Shown here: piece after piece, positions 11,016 to 20,530 of the stretch
Position numbering within the stretch: the first letter of the stretch is position 1
Layout: every line of letters begins with the position of its first letter
From: a bacterium
GTDB lineage: Bacteria > Verrucomicrobiota > Verrucomicrobiia > Limisphaerales > UBA11358
Reading direction: 5' to 3'
Length of the DNA stretch: 64,000 nucleotides
Assembly: GCA_021780905.1 (NCBI GenBank)
Contig: JAJXXW010000074.1
Location: 1-64,000, forward strand
Notes under the pieces: generated by a model
Told to the model about the DNA's origin: nothing
The model's input: only the letters and a program-made list of their open reading frames with translations
The model's database searches: none
Made by a program: the position numbers and the translations under genes

Positions 11016-11525
11016 TCATCCGCACCGCCGCCGGGAATTGATCTTTGATAACATCAAACTCTTGCGAATGGGGCGCGATGTTGGTCGAAATTGCAAGTCA
11101 TACGAATCGTCCAATAAGCCAAGGTGGCCGGTGTGGCGAAATGGCAGACGCCGTGAAATGTAAATGATGATGCGCTGCCGCCGCCGCTTGCCTTCCACCA
11201 TTGCCTGCCAGTAACGCACGAACCGTTCGTTGCGGGAACGCTTCGTCCATGTGCTTTCAAATTTCTCCGTCTCCTGCTGAAACCGGAGCAACTCAGCTTT
11301 GTAATCCGAATCCGAAAAGTATTGGATTTGCAGCCGCTGGTTTTCGTGGAGCGATGCCAGCAGGTAACTGAGTGGGTCTTGAAATCCCTACAAGTCGGCG
11401 ATGGAGCTGTTCGTGAGGTCGGGCGCTTCAAAGACAAAACCCCTGGCGACGTAACCGCCGCGCCGGAGCGAATTGAATAGAATCAAGTCGTTTACAAAAA
11501 AGCCGTTGAGGGCGCGTTCAAACAT
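11016..11525 (-). pseudogene. Fragment resembling the N-terminal part of a VirB4/TraC-type conjugation ATPase
   Basis: On the minus strand an ATG at 11525 opens a frame through MFERALNGFFVNDLILFNSL. It meets an in-frame TAG at 11388-11390 and then continues with LLASLHENQRLQIQYFSDSD, ELLRFQQETEKF and RNERFVRYWQAMVEGKRRRQ. Text of this kind (residues around 'RLQ..S.SDY..ELLR' then 'R.ERF.RYW..M') resembles the N-terminal region of VirB4/TraG-like ATPases of conjugative elements. No Walker motifs are present, so this is a broken fragment. The similarity is from memory and is moderate. It abuts a tRNA-Leu fragment, which supports an old integrated element. Confidence 0.4.
11127..11151 (+). tRNA. 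5' fragment of a tRNA-Leu gene (truncated)
   Basis: The 25 bases at 11127-11151 match the beginning of bacterial tRNA-Leu: an acceptor strand GCCGGTG, then TGGCGAAATGGCAGACGC covering positions 8 through the D-arm. After 11151 the sequence no longer follows a tRNA: there is no anticodon stem, variable arm or T-arm. It therefore cannot be functional. A tRNA end next to a conjugation-gene fragment is what is left by integration into, or excision from, a tRNA gene. Confidence 0.6.
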
Positions 11526-11574
11526 AAGTCAGGGCCGGATTTAATGGTGACGCCGGGCGGGGCTGCTGCCGCGG

Positions 11575-11746
11575 TTCGTTGCACGCCTGCCCAATCCGGT
11601 TCACGGTGGCGGCGGGCAAACCCAAAGCAGCGGCGCTGCCGGGCAGTTTGTTGTCGAAGTTTGCCAGCCAGACCAGTTAGTCAGCTTGGCGGGCGAAATG
11701 GTAGGGCGTCGCCCCAAACGAGAGAAAGTTCGCCCCCGGCGTTAGA
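11575..11746 (-). pseudogene. Short remnant of a small hypothetical protein gene
   Basis: Read on the minus strand, this stretch gives FGATPYHFARQAD, a stop, then LVWLANFDNKLPGSAAALGL in the same frame. The block resembles small hypothetical proteins with a WL.NF..KL...AA.LGL pattern that I recall from related bacteria. That resemblance is from memory and weak. The in-frame stop and lack of a start indicate decay. The remaining sequence from 11747 to 12041 shows nothing recognisable. Confidence 0.3.
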
Positions 11747-12041
11747 GGTAAGCCCCAAAAGAAACCAGAAAGTTGGAAATCTTCCGCTGCGCCCTCGCCG
11801 CCGTGACCGGCGAGCCAAAGAACGGCAGGCAAGCTGGAGGCAGAAACCGCGCCGCTATCTCCACGGGTGCCATAAACCGAATATCAAGAGGATTTCGCCT
11901 ATGAAATCATGAAAGATAATGGCTGTCGAGCGGTGGATAAAACTTTTGGTGGGACGAGTAATACGCGTCCTCACAATCTAAAAATCAAGGACTCGTGGCA
12001 CTCGCCCCTCCGGACGTCCCGCTGAACGACCGCCGAAGAAA

Positions 12042-12800
12042 TCAGGGGCGCCGCCGCACCCATTTGGCCGTCTGTAATTCGGGCGTGAGCTTGAAGCCGA
12101 ACTCCTTCAGAAATATTTCTGCCGGCGCGAGGATGTTCACCAGCCGCCGGGTGAAGGTGTCCTGGTAAGCCAGCCGCACCGCGCGCAGGCCGAGGCGAAA
12201 CCCCTTTTCCACCCGACCGTAAAGTTCGTCGCACATGATGGGGCTGCCCGATTCCGCAAGGTGCAGCCGGATCTGGTGTGTGCGTCCCGTCAGCGGACTC
12301 GCCTCGATGAGCGTGAACCGCTCGTTGCCCGTCAGCACGCGGAAATGTGTCTCCGCTTCTTTGCCTTCCTCCGTGTAATCCACGCGCATCTTGCCAAAAT
12401 TTTTCGGGTCAGCGCCGATGGGCAGTTCGCACGTCCATTCCTTTTCCCTCGGCACGCCCTCGACGACGGCCAGATAGGTTTTCTCCATCCGGCGCGATTC
12501 AAACATCTCGCCCAGCGCGCGCATCGCGCCCTCGCTTTTGGCGAAGAGCATCACGCCGCTCGTGTCGGCATCCAGCCGGTGGACGTGGCGGAGATAGCGC
12601 AGGTTGCGCGAGCGCGCCCAGAAATCATCCGCGCGGATGGACGAATCAATCGCCGTCTGCAAGTTCCAGTTGGTCTTGCGCCACGAATCCGGCACGAGCA
12701 TCCAGCCGCGCGGCTTGTCAATGGCAATGACCGAGCGGTCCTCAAAAATGATGGGGATCGGCTCGCAGCCCGGCAGTTCGATGAAATTGGGTTTCGCCAT
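12042..12800 (-). CDS. RluA-family RNA pseudouridine synthase
   Basis: This 252-residue enzyme should convert specific uridines in rRNA or tRNA to pseudouridine. The RluA signature HRLDADTSGVMLF is present, with Asp77 as the catalytic residue. The downstream blocks MEKTYLAVVEG and LTGRTHQIRLHLA are also typical. The ATG at 12800 (MAKPNFIELPG) is preferred over an in-frame upstream start because the sequence before it lacks family character. There is no N-terminal S4 domain, as in the shorter RluA/TruC-like members. Which uridine it modifies cannot be told. It is the first intact gene after the remnant-filled stretch. Confidence 0.9.
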   Translation of the reverse strand: MAKPNFIELPGCEPIPIIFEDRSVIAIDKPRGWMLVPDSWRKTNWNLQTAIDSSIRADDFWARSRNLRYLRHVHRLDADTSGVMLFAKSEGAMRALGEMFESRRMEKTYLAVVEGVPREKEWTCELPIGADPKNFGKMRVDYTEEGKEAETHFRVLTGNERFTLIEASPLTGRTHQIRLHLAESGSPIMCDELYGRVEKGFRLGLRAVRLAYQDTFTRRLVNILAPAEIFLKEFGFKLTPELQTAKWVRRRP

Positions 12801-12893
12801 GCCCGGAAAGGTAGCAGCCGCAATGGGCTGGCTCAACTCTTCGCCGCCGGAAACGGCATCAGGATTTTGATCGCCGGGCAATCTTTTGAGTCA

Positions 12894-14972
12894 TTACGGC
12901 GAAGTCAGGTGCCACACACATTCATCATGCAAATCCTGACCAGCGCGGCGGGCCTTGGCCTCGATGCGGTTGTCGCCGGGCGTGAGTCGGACATCGGTCC
13001 AGATGAAAACGTCGTCGGTGGCATCACTTTTTTGGCCGAGCGAATGGCCGTTCACCTTCAATTCAACAGTCTTGGCGTTGGAATAAATTTTCACAGCGGT
13101 GAGCGCGTTGGTGCGCTCGGTGAAGCGGCGGCTGGTGAGGTAAAGCACGGGCGCGTCGCTCCAGTTGGCCTGGTAAAAAAAGAACGCGTCCTTTTTCAAC
13201 TGCCGATCGCTGGTTACCAGCCCTTTGTCATTGCGGGAGATCACGCCGCCCTCATGCCGGCTGGCCACCACGAAGTCGAACATGTTCCACAAGAAGCTGC
13301 CCCAGACGAACGGCCGCGCCTTGATCGCGGCCCAAGCCGCCTCATGCACCGCGCACTGCCATTCCTCGGGATGCCACTGGCCGCCGGGTTTGGGCTGATG
13401 CGGCGGCACTTCATGTTGGAACGGATTGGCCCCGGCGCCGTATTCGCTCACGCAAAAGCCGCCGTGCCGGCTCGTGTAACGCAGTTTGTCGAGCAGCGGC
13501 CCGGCGCTGGCCGGCGTGCCGAAATACCAGCCGGGATACTTGTTCCAGCCGATCAGGTCGGGAATCTTTGGCAGTTCCGGCCATTTCAAGTGATCACTCG
13601 CGGCGATGGTCGGGCGCGTGGGATCCTCGCCATTCGCCAGGATTTTCAAATCCTGCAACAGCCGGTGCGGATCTGCGCCGCCCGGCTGGAGTTCGTTGTA
13701 GAGGCTCCAGGCGAAAATCGCCGGGTGATTGAAATTCTGCCGGATCAGGTCCAGCAACTGGTTGCGGGAGGTTTCCGCGAAGGCCGGTTCGGCGGCAATC
13801 TGATTCACCTGCGGAATTTCCGCCCAGACCAGCAGCCCCGCCCGGTCGCACAACGCATAAAAATAATCGCTCTGCTGGTAATGCGAGCAGCGGACGGCGT
13901 TGGCGCCCAACTCGCAAATCAAGTTCACGTCGCGTTCGTGGTCGGCGTTGCTCAAGGCCCAGCCCTTGTTCCAAACATCCTGATGCCGGCAGACGCCGCG
14001 CAGGCGATACGGTTCGCCGTTCAGAAAAAATCCCCGGTCCGGATCCACGCGATAGAAGCGCAGGCCGAGCGGTTGTTCGACAGCATCCACCACCACGCCG
14101 TTGGTGGTCTGCAATTCCGCGACAGCGTGGTAGAGATACGGGTCCGCGCGGCCGTTCCAGAGATGCGGCCGCGCCAGCGTGAGCCGGACATGAAACGGCG
14201 GCGTGACCCGGCCCGGAACGGTGACGAGCTGGGATTCGGCGGCGACAATTTTTCCGGCGGCATCCAGAATTTTCGCCACGAGCAATCGCCGGGCATCAGG
14301 CTTGGCACCATTGGAAATTTCCGCTGTGAAATCAATTGTCGCCGCGCTTTTGGAAACCTGCGTCTGCTGCCAGAACACGCCCGCCGACGCATGATCCAGC
14401 GGCGTGAAACACACCTCGTCCGTCACCAGCAAATGCGCGGGACGATAAAGCCCGCCAAACACGCAGAAATCACCGGACAGCGGCGCGATGTCCGGCTCCC
14501 CGGCGTTGCTGACGCGCGCGGCCAAAGTGTTTTTTCCAGCCGCGTTCAGGCCGCCGGTGATCTCATAGCAAAAGGCGCCAAAGCCGCCGCGATGTTCGCC
14601 GAGGTTCCGACCGTTGAGATAAACGTCCGCCACCGTGCCCGCCGCCTCAAACCGCAGAAAATAGCGCCGGCCTTGTTCCGGCGACAAATCCAGCGAACGG
14701 CGATACCAACCCGGTCCGCGATAATATTCATTTGTCACCTGTGCCTCCTGCCAGCCCCAGCAGTGCGGCAGGGAAACCTCCGTCCAGTTGGCGTCGGTAA
14801 AATCCACCGCCGCCGCGTTGGTGTCATCGCCCTTTTGAAAGCGCCAGTGGTCGTCCAGCGGCAGGTCTTGACGGGCCGTAGCGACCGAAGCAGCCACGGC
14901 CGCGAAACCGGTCAGAATCATCGCGAGAATTTTTCGGAAGCTGCGTGGACGGGCAATCAATGGTTGGGACAT
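12894..14972 (-). CDS. Secreted glycoside hydrolase family 2 enzyme (beta-galactosidase-like)
   Basis: This 692-residue protein has a Sec signal peptide (about residues 1-34, ending near VATA-RQ). It then has the GH2 sugar-binding domain (WYRRSL, VYLNGRNLGEHRGGF), an immunoglobulin-like domain and the TIM barrel. The barrel holds the acid/base Glu in AWSLYNELQPGG (about residue 427) and the nucleophile Glu in VSEYGAGAN (about residue 511). It acts in the periplasm or outside on a beta-linked glycoside; galactosidase, glucuronidase or mannosidase activity cannot be separated by eye. The ATG at 14972 is chosen over a GTG at 15005 because it begins the signal peptide cleanly. Confidence 0.9.
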   Translation of the reverse strand: MSQPLIARPRSFRKILAMILTGFAAVAASVATARQDLPLDDHWRFQKGDDTNAAAVDFTDANWTEVSLPHCWGWQEAQVTNEYYRGPGWYRRSLDLSPEQGRRYFLRFEAAGTVADVYLNGRNLGEHRGGFGAFCYEITGGLNAAGKNTLAARVSNAGEPDIAPLSGDFCVFGGLYRPAHLLVTDEVCFTPLDHASAGVFWQQTQVSKSAATIDFTAEISNGAKPDARRLLVAKILDAAGKIVAAESQLVTVPGRVTPPFHVRLTLARPHLWNGRADPYLYHAVAELQTTNGVVVDAVEQPLGLRFYRVDPDRGFFLNGEPYRLRGVCRHQDVWNKGWALSNADHERDVNLICELGANAVRCSHYQQSDYFYALCDRAGLLVWAEIPQVNQIAAEPAFAETSRNQLLDLIRQNFNHPAIFAWSLYNELQPGGADPHRLLQDLKILANGEDPTRPTIAASDHLKWPELPKIPDLIGWNKYPGWYFGTPASAGPLLDKLRYTSRHGGFCVSEYGAGANPFQHEVPPHQPKPGGQWHPEEWQCAVHEAAWAAIKARPFVWGSFLWNMFDFVVASRHEGGVISRNDKGLVTSDRQLKKDAFFFYQANWSDAPVLYLTSRRFTERTNALTAVKIYSNAKTVELKVNGHSLGQKSDATDDVFIWTDVRLTPGDNRIEAKARRAGQDLHDECVWHLTSP

Positions 14973-15102
14973 ATCAATCTTGATGAAATAAAAGCGATGG
15001 TTCACTTTATGCCATCAGCGACAGTCCGACAACCTCCGTTTGCGAAATGAAATCGGTCGGCCCGGGGTGAATTTTTTCCCCGTTCGCGGTGTTATATTTT
15101 GC

Positions 15103-15459
15103 ATGAAACGATTCGTCGTCATGTTGAGCCTTGCGCTGGCTGCCACCGGCTGCACGACGCAGTCGAAGGCGCGACTCAAGGAGCAAAACGCTTTTTTGGC
15201 GGGCCAGAATGAAGCGTTGCGCCGGCAGCAGGCGGCGACGGGCGTAACGATTGTCGGACCAGTCCAGAATCCCCAGGTGCCGTGGGTGGCGGGGCTGACG
15301 CTGGCCCAGGCGCTGGCCACCGCGAACTACACCGGCGCGGACGCGCCGAAGCGGATCCTCATCACCCGTCAGGGCGAAACCGCCACGCTGGACGCCAAGG
15401 TTTTGCTGAACGGCGCCGACATTCCGCTGGAAATCGGCGACGTCATCGAACTGCGCTGA
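15103..15459 (+). CDS. Small lipoprotein with SLBB-like C-terminal segment
   Basis: The 118-residue product starts with a lipoprotein signal (MKRFVVMLSLALAATGC), with Cys17 as the lipidation site. A short helical stretch rich in Gln, Glu and Ala follows. The C-terminal part contains WVAGLTLAQALATANYTGAD, RILITRQGE and PLEIGDVIELR, which resembles the SLBB/ubiquitin-like fold of polysaccharide-export proteins. It is far too short to be an export channel itself. It is most likely a membrane-anchored accessory protein. The ATG at 15103 is chosen because it starts the signal peptide. Confidence 0.7.
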   Translation: MKRFVVMLSLALAATGCTTQSKARLKEQNAFLAGQNEALRRQQAATGVTIVGPVQNPQVPWVAGLTLAQALATANYTGADAPKRILITRQGETATLDAKVLLNGADIPLEIGDVIELR

Positions 15460-15571
15460 CCCCTTCATATCCGCCCGAATTCGCCTTCAAAAAGATTTCT
15501 GGAAATTTTCACCTTGGACAGCATTTGTCCAACCCGGTCTGCGAAAGTGGTGTCGTAATTAAAACAACATT

Positions 15572-15778
15572 ATGACAACCAACCAACAGCTCGAACTCGG
15601 ATTCAACGCCACCCAAAGCCGCATTTACGGCCGGCCGCGCACGCGGATCACGCGGGCGCAATGGTGGTTCGCAAAAATGCGCGCCGCCGTGGCGAACGCG
15701 GTGGACTGGCAGAACCAGTCGCCCTCACCTCCCGAGCCAGCCTGGATGCCTGGCGGGAACCACAGCCTGGAAGTGTGA
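15572..15778 (+). CDS. Small conserved-looking protein of unknown function
   Basis: The 68-residue product begins MTTNQQLELGFNATQSRIYG and contains RARTRITRAQWWFAKMR-type basic and aromatic residues. I recall a family of small proteins with an ELGFN start and a QWWFAKMR block in related bacteria. That is memory, not a search. There is no signal peptide or membrane segment. The C-terminal 20 residues are low in complexity. It stands alone, 112 bp after the lipoprotein and convergent to the esterase at 15848. No function is proposed. Confidence 0.5.
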   Translation: MTTNQQLELGFNATQSRIYGRPRTRITRAQWWFAKMRAAVANAVDWQNQSPSPPEPAWMPGGNHSLEV

Positions 15779-15847
15779 AAGCCGAACGACATGAGGCCGA
15801 CGCGCGGTGCGCCTGGTTTCATCATCCAGGCTTCTTCATTTCGCCAC

Positions 15848-16462
15848 CTAGCCGGCGCGGACAAATTCGCGGATCACGGTGATTTCCTCCGGGCCGTGGA
15901 TCGTGTGCTCCTTGGGAAATTCGCGCCAGGCGACATCCACCCCGGCGGTTTGCAACTGCCGAACCTGGTCGCGAACTTCGACGATGGGCAGCAGCGGATC
16001 ATAAAGACCGTGCGTGATGAGCAGGCGCTGCGAGCGGGCGACGGGCGTGAGATCGCGAATCAAATTTGCGACCTCAAAAACCCAGCCGCTAAGACCGACG
16101 ACCCCGGCGAGCCGATGCGGATAGCGCAGGCCGGTTTCGACGGACATGAGGCAGCCTTGTGAAAAACCGCCCAGCGTGATCTGGTCGGCGGGGAAATTTT
16201 TTGCGCGCAGATCATCCAGCAGTTCAAAGAGCAACCGGCGGCTGCGGTGAATGCCCGGCGCGATGTCGCCGGGATAATCGAACCACGAATAGCCACCGTA
16301 GTATTCATCCGGCGCGTTGACGAGGAGATAGTTCAGCCACGGCAGATCCAGCGCGCCGGGCAGCCAGCGCCAGCCGGCCGCCGAGTCGCCGAGGCCGTGC
16401 AGGACGACGAACAGGCGGCGAGAATCGGTCGCGGCAGCGGGAATGAATTCGCCGTGCAGCAT
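15848..16462 (-). CDS. Phospholipase/carboxylesterase-type alpha/beta hydrolase
   Basis: This 204-residue cytoplasmic hydrolase belongs to the carboxylesterase / acyl-protein thioesterase family. The nucleophile is Ser101 in GGFSQG, the acid is Asp155 in THGLYDPLLP, and the His is His186 in the EHTIHGPEE block. The oxyanion block LHGLGDSAAGW is at residues 21-31. The natural ester is unknown. It starts 6 bp before the stop of the upstream double-receiver regulator and probably belongs to the same operon. No signal peptide is present. Confidence 0.85.
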   Translation of the reverse strand: MLHGEFIPAAATDSRRLFVVLHGLGDSAAGWRWLPGALDLPWLNYLLVNAPDEYYGGYSWFDYPGDIAPGIHRSRRLLFELLDDLRAKNFPADQITLGGFSQGCLMSVETGLRYPHRLAGVVGLSGWVFEVANLIRDLTPVARSQRLLITHGLYDPLLPIVEVRDQVRQLQTAGVDVAWREFPKEHTIHGPEEITVIREFVRAG

Positions 16463-16468
16463 GGCGGT

Positions 16469-17662
16469 TCAGCCAGCAGACGGGCGCTTCGCCGGCAGCC
16501 GGGCGCGCATGACGTGGATGAGCGCCTTGACGGTGAGTTCGATGAACAAAAACGGCTTGGTGATGAAGTCGTTGCCACCGGCCATCATCGAGTTGGTGCG
16601 ATTGTCAAAATCGTCGAGGCTGGTGACAAAGATCACGGGCGTCTTTTTCAAGTGCGGCAGGGCGCGGAGTTTGGCGCACAACTCGAAGCCGTTCATCCCG
16701 GGCATGTCCACGTCCAGAAAAACCAGGTCAAATTCACCTTCCTCCAGCAGGCGCAGGGCCTCGGCCGGCTCCTCGATGTTGACCGACCGTAGCTTGGCCT
16801 TTTCCAGGGCATAAACAATGGCGCGGCGCGAGATGGCTTCGTCGTCCACCACGAGAATTTTGGAAGCCGGGATGTCCTGGCGGTCGGGCTGGGCGGCGCG
16901 GTCAAAAAGCAGGCTCAAAAAGTCCACGGCGGCGGCCACGGTGCGCGTGGTGGACGGACTGATACTTTTGGGCTTGTCGTAAATTTCCTTGAGCAGGGCT
17001 TCGAAGGCGGAACTCAGGTGCGCAATCTGCGCCAGGCCGGCGAGACCGGCGTTGCCGCTCAAGGCATGAACGCGGCGGTGCAATTCATGGATATTCCGCA
17101 ATTGAGCCGCTTCATTTTCCGCCTTGATCAGCCCCAGCAGGCCTTGCCGCAGCGCATAGAGCGTGGCCGGCAGACTCTGGACAAAAGCCGTGCGCAAATC
17201 CGACTGGAAGGCCGCGTCGAATCCCGCAGCCGGCGGGCCGGCACTGGCTGGCACCACGCCGCCGACGGCCGCGCCGGCCCGTGGCACGGCGCCGCTGGCA
17301 CCAACGGTTTGCCGGACCACATCCAAAAAATCGTTGAGCGAGCAGCTCGACTTGGAGAGGCATTTGCTCGCGCCCGCCCGCCACGCCTCCTGCACGAGGT
17401 TGGTCAGATAGGTGTTGGAAAAAACGATGACCGGCGTCTTGGCGAATTCCGCCTCCTTGCGGATTTCCTTGATGACGTCCACCCCGGAGATGGTCGGCAG
17501 CATCAGGTCCAGCACGATGAGATCCGGCTGGTAGGTGCGCATCAGCTTCAACCCGGCCTCGCCGTCCGGCGCGGTTTCGGCTTGATAGCCATCCACCACC
17601 AGCTTGTTGCGATGGACATTGGCGATATTCTGGTCATCCTCGATGATCAGGATTTTTTTCAT
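16469..17662 (-). CDS. Response regulator with receiver-HPt-like-receiver architecture
   Basis: The 397-residue protein begins with a receiver domain (ILIIEDDQN, phospho-acceptor Asp52 in VLDLML). A middle helical segment contains [12 protein letters not shown] (about residues 192-203), which looks like an HPt site. The second receiver (KILVVDDEA, Asp at about 316 in [12 protein letters not shown], conserved Lys in FITKPF) ends the protein. There is no DNA-binding or enzymatic output domain. It probably acts as a phosphorelay intermediate. Its start overlaps the stop of the kinase gene by 4 bp (ATGA), so the two are co-translated and presumably partners. Confidence 0.85.
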   Translation of the reverse strand: MKKILIIEDDQNIANVHRNKLVVDGYQAETAPDGEAGLKLMRTYQPDLIVLDLMLPTISGVDVIKEIRKEAEFAKTPVIVFSNTYLTNLVQEAWRAGASKCLSKSSCSLNDFLDVVRQTVGASGAVPRAGAAVGGVVPASAGPPAAGFDAAFQSDLRTAFVQSLPATLYALRQGLLGLIKAENEAAQLRNIHELHRRVHALSGNAGLAGLAQIAHLSSAFEALLKEIYDKPKSISPSTTRTVAAAVDFLSLLFDRAAQPDRQDIPASKILVVDDEAISRRAIVYALEKAKLRSVNIEEPAEALRLLEEGEFDLVFLDVDMPGMNGFELCAKLRALPHLKKTPVIFVTSLDDFDNRTNSMMAGGNDFITKPFLFIELTVKALIHVMRARLPAKRPSAG

Positions 17663-20103
17663 GCGGGACAGAGCTTGGCAATCAACGGTGCCAGCTCGGG
17701 CTGGCGCTGCAGAAATTCACGGATGCGGTCAAATTCAACAACCGCAGTATCACAAATTTTCGGGGTGTCCGTCAATGTTCCCGCGGCGCCAAGCTTTTCC
17801 AGCTCCCGCAGCCGCGGCACGAGGTGCGTCATGCCCAGCGTCGCGCTGGCACCGGCGCAACTGTGCGCCACGCGGCGGAGGGCCTCCGCCTGGCCGTCCC
17901 GGATGGCCGCGCGCATTTCGCCGAACTGCTTTTGCGTCTGCAGAAAATACATCTCCACGAGTTCGCGCAGGTTTTCCTGGTTGCCATCCGTGAGATCATG
18001 CAACCGGGCCAGGTCCACGGGCGGCTCGGCGGGAATCGCGGCGGTGACCGGCTGGGGCGCGGGCGCGGTATACCCGGCGGCTTTGCCCGCCCATTTTTCA
18101 ATCATGTCGCGGAGATCCTTCGGCCGAACAGGCTTGGACAGGTAGTCATCCATCCCGGCCTTGAGGCACTTCTCGCGGTCGCCCACCATGGCGTGTGCGG
18201 TCATGGCCACAATGATGATGGGCAACGCGAAATTTTTATGTCCGCCGCCCTGCTGCCGTTCGCGGATGCGCCGGGTCGCCTCCAGCCCGTCCAGTTCGGG
18301 CATCATCACGTCCATGAAAATCCAGTCGAACGGCTCGCGTTCGATGGCCTCCAGCGCCTGCTGTCCATTGACGGCCACAACCGGCTGATACCCGAGTTGC
18401 TGAAGGATTCGCACCGCGACTTTCTGGTTGATGAGATTATCCTCGGCCAACAAAATCCGCAGCGGCAACCGTGTCGCGAGAGCCGGTTCGCCCCTGACCG
18501 GCTCGCTTTTAGCGGTGGGAATGCGCGGGCTTAACAGCGCCCGCTCCAGCACCCGGCAGAGTTGCGCCGGGCGGATGGGCTTGCTGACCGCGTGAACCAG
18601 CTTGACCTTCGGTTCGCCGGCGTCGCTGCTTTTTTTGCCGGCCGCCGTCAGCACCACCACCGGCAACAGTGCCGCCGCCGGAAATTTTTGCAGCTCCGCC
18701 GCCACCGTTGCCCCGTCCGCGCCCGGCAACGTGGCATCCACCAGCGCTAGATCGAACGTCCGGCCCTGGCGCAACCAATCCCGCGCCTGCGCCGGACTTT
18801 GCGCCGTTTGCGGCTGCAATCCCCAGCGACGGCATTGCCCGGCCAAAAGCTCGCCGGCCATCACACTGTCCTCCACGATTAAAATTTTCAAGTCGGACAG
18901 CACGGTCTGGCGTTTCGCGTGCGCCGGCGGCGTGGAACCTTCCACCGCCGTCACGTGGATCGTAAAATGAAACGTCGAACCTTCGCCCGGCTTGCTTTCC
19001 ACCCACATCCGGCCGCCCATCAACTCGACCAGCCGCCGGCTGATGACCAGGCCCAAACCCGTGCCGCCAGTTTGGCGCGCCGTCGAGGTCTCCGCCTGCG
19101 AAAACGCCTGGAACAGTCGCGCCAGCCGGTCCGCCGGTATGCCTATGCCGGTGTCGCGCACCTTGAAGTGCAGCCACAGGGCGCGGGCGTCTTCTGTTTG
19201 GCCGACCGCCGGCGAGATCTTTTCCACCTGAATGAACACGCCGCCGTGTTCGGTGAATTTCAGCGCATTGCCCACCAGGTTCATCAACACCTGGCGCAAC
19301 CGCAGCGCGTCGCCCTCGACCTGCGCTGGAAGCTCATCCGCCGCGACGTAGGCCAGCTCGAGATTTTTTTCGTGGGCGCGCGGTGCGAGCAGATCGAGCG
19401 ACTCTTCGAGGCAGCCGCGCAGGTCAAACGGGCATCGCTCCAGCTCCATTTTGCCGGCCTCAATCTTCGAAAAATCCAGGATGTCATTGATGATGTTGAG
19501 CAGGGATTCGCTGCTGTGGAAAATCGTCTCCAGATAACCGCGCTGGTCCGGCGACAGGGGCGTGTCCAGCAGCAGTCCGGCCATGGCGATGACCCCGTTC
19601 ATTGGCGTGCGGATTTCGTGGCTCATGGTGGCCAGAAATTCCGACTTGGCGCGCGAGTTTGCCTCCGCGAGGCGGCTGGCCTCTGCCAGCTCCTGCTGCC
19701 GCCGCGCCATGGCTTCGATTTGCCGCTTGAGGCGCAACGCCGCCGCCAGCCGCGCCCGCAGCAGGTCGTGCTCAAACGGCAGTGGGACGTATTCGTGCAA
19801 CCCCTGATCAAACGCCCGCAGCGCCGCCGGCCATTCGCCGGCCTGGCCGAAGCCCACGACGAACACCGGCACCGGCAGCGGATGGCGCTTCAACCGCCGC
19901 AGCAAATCCAAACTCTCGACCTCGCTGCTTTTGAAATCCAAAAAAATGAAATCCACCGGCACCGCCTGCGCCTGCTGGAGCGCGTCCGTGTGGGTGGTCA
20001 CCGTCTCCATCATGCCGCCGTCCAGCGGAACGACCTGGAGCAGGCTTTCCGCCAGTTTAGGGTCGGTGCCAAGCAGCAGGGCGTGATATTTGTTGATGTT
20101 CAT
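17659..20103 (-). CDS. Hybrid sensor histidine kinase with two receivers and C-terminal HPt
   Basis: The 814-residue protein starts at the ATG at 20103 ([12 protein letters not shown]). Domains in order: a degenerate receiver-like sensor (Asp56 in FIFLDF), a short coiled coil (about 125-155), and HisKA with His162 in [10 protein letters not shown]. An HATPase with NALKFT, DTGIGIP and GGTGLGL follows. Then come receiver 1 (about 404-520, [13 protein letters not shown]), receiver 2 (about 546-670, [11 protein letters not shown]) and an HPt domain with the phospho-His in VAHSCAGAS (about 742). No membrane segment is visible, so it is cytoplasmic. The gene overlaps the downstream regulator by 4 bp. 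Confidence 0.93.
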   Translation of the reverse strand: MNINKYHALLLGTDPKLAESLLQVVPLDGGMMETVTTHTDALQQAQAVPVDFIFLDFKSSEVESLDLLRRLKRHPLPVPVFVVGFGQAGEWPAALRAFDQGLHEYVPLPFEHDLLRARLAAALRLKRQIEAMARRQQELAEASRLAEANSRAKSEFLATMSHEIRTPMNGVIAMAGLLLDTPLSPDQRGYLETIFHSSESLLNIINDILDFSKIEAGKMELERCPFDLRGCLEESLDLLAPRAHEKNLELAYVAADELPAQVEGDALRLRQVLMNLVGNALKFTEHGGVFIQVEKISPAVGQTEDARALWLHFKVRDTGIGIPADRLARLFQAFSQAETSTARQTGGTGLGLVISRRLVELMGGRMWVESKPGEGSTFHFTIHVTAVEGSTPPAHAKRQTVLSDLKILIVEDSVMAGELLAGQCRRWGLQPQTAQSPAQARDWLRQGRTFDLALVDATLPGADGATVAAELQKFPAAALLPVVVLTAAGKKSSDAGEPKVKLVHAVSKPIRPAQLCRVLERALLSPRIPTAKSEPVRGEPALATRLPLRILLAEDNLINQKVAVRILQQLGYQPVVAVNGQQALEAIEREPFDWIFMDVMMPELDGLEATRRIRERQQGGGHKNFALPIIIVAMTAHAMVGDREKCLKAGMDDYLSKPVRPKDLRDMIEKWAGKAAGYTAPAPQPVTAAIPAEPPVDLARLHDLTDGNQENLRELVEMYFLQTQKQFGEMRAAIRDGQAEALRRVAHSCAGASATLGMTHLVPRLRELEKLGAAGTLTDTPKICDTAVVEFDRIREFLQRQPELAPLIAKLCPA

Positions 20104-20530
20104 CAAAACCAGGCTAAAACATTGGTTGCCATTCAGAGCCTTTAACAGATTGCGGCACTGCCAGCCAGACGAAATTTTTCCCCGCCGGAAAGTGGGGCAT
20201 TCCGGCACGTTTTTTACAAGTAGAAAACCCTGCCCGACTCGTTTGCACATGCTGACAGGTTAGAAGCCTGAAAAATATTCACACAACGACCAATCCGCAA
20301 CTGCGACTCGCCAAGCCGGTGCCAAACACCGCAGAGCCTGCCCAGGCCGGCGCCGGGTTGATACCCAGCCGGAAACCGGAAACACTGCCCTGAAAACAAG
20401 TCGGAACTCAAGCAGCCGGGGCAGCGGCCGAAGTCGCCCCAGCTGTGAGGAGCGGGCGGAACCGGACCGGTCGGAGAATTTTCGAAATCTCCGGCTTGTT
20501 TCATCCGGCGGAGGGGACTAGTGTGGCGGC
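20104..20530. other. Divergent intergenic region, 427 bp
   Basis: This stretch separates the minus-strand kinase from the plus-strand LOG-family gene and should hold both promoters. No gene, RNA, long repeat or convincing -35/-10 pair could be picked out by eye. The short open frames here have no protein-like character. Confidence 0.4.

Noticed and set aside
11544..11912. 122-codon plus-strand frame in the remnant region
   Set aside because: It is Arg/Pro-rich, has no ribosome site, and lies opposite a fragment that reads as protein on the minus strand.
12261..15050. Very long plus-strand open frame (929 codons) opposite the pseudouridine synthase and GH2 genes
   Set aside because: It is antisense to two genes with clear motifs and catalytic residues. 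Its translation is Arg/Ala/His-rich without domains, as expected for the opposite strand of GC-rich coding DNA.
18919..20145. 408-codon plus-strand frame opposite the hybrid kinase
   Set aside because: It is a His/Arg/Gln-rich antisense shadow of a gene with intact H-box, ATP-binding and receiver motifs.
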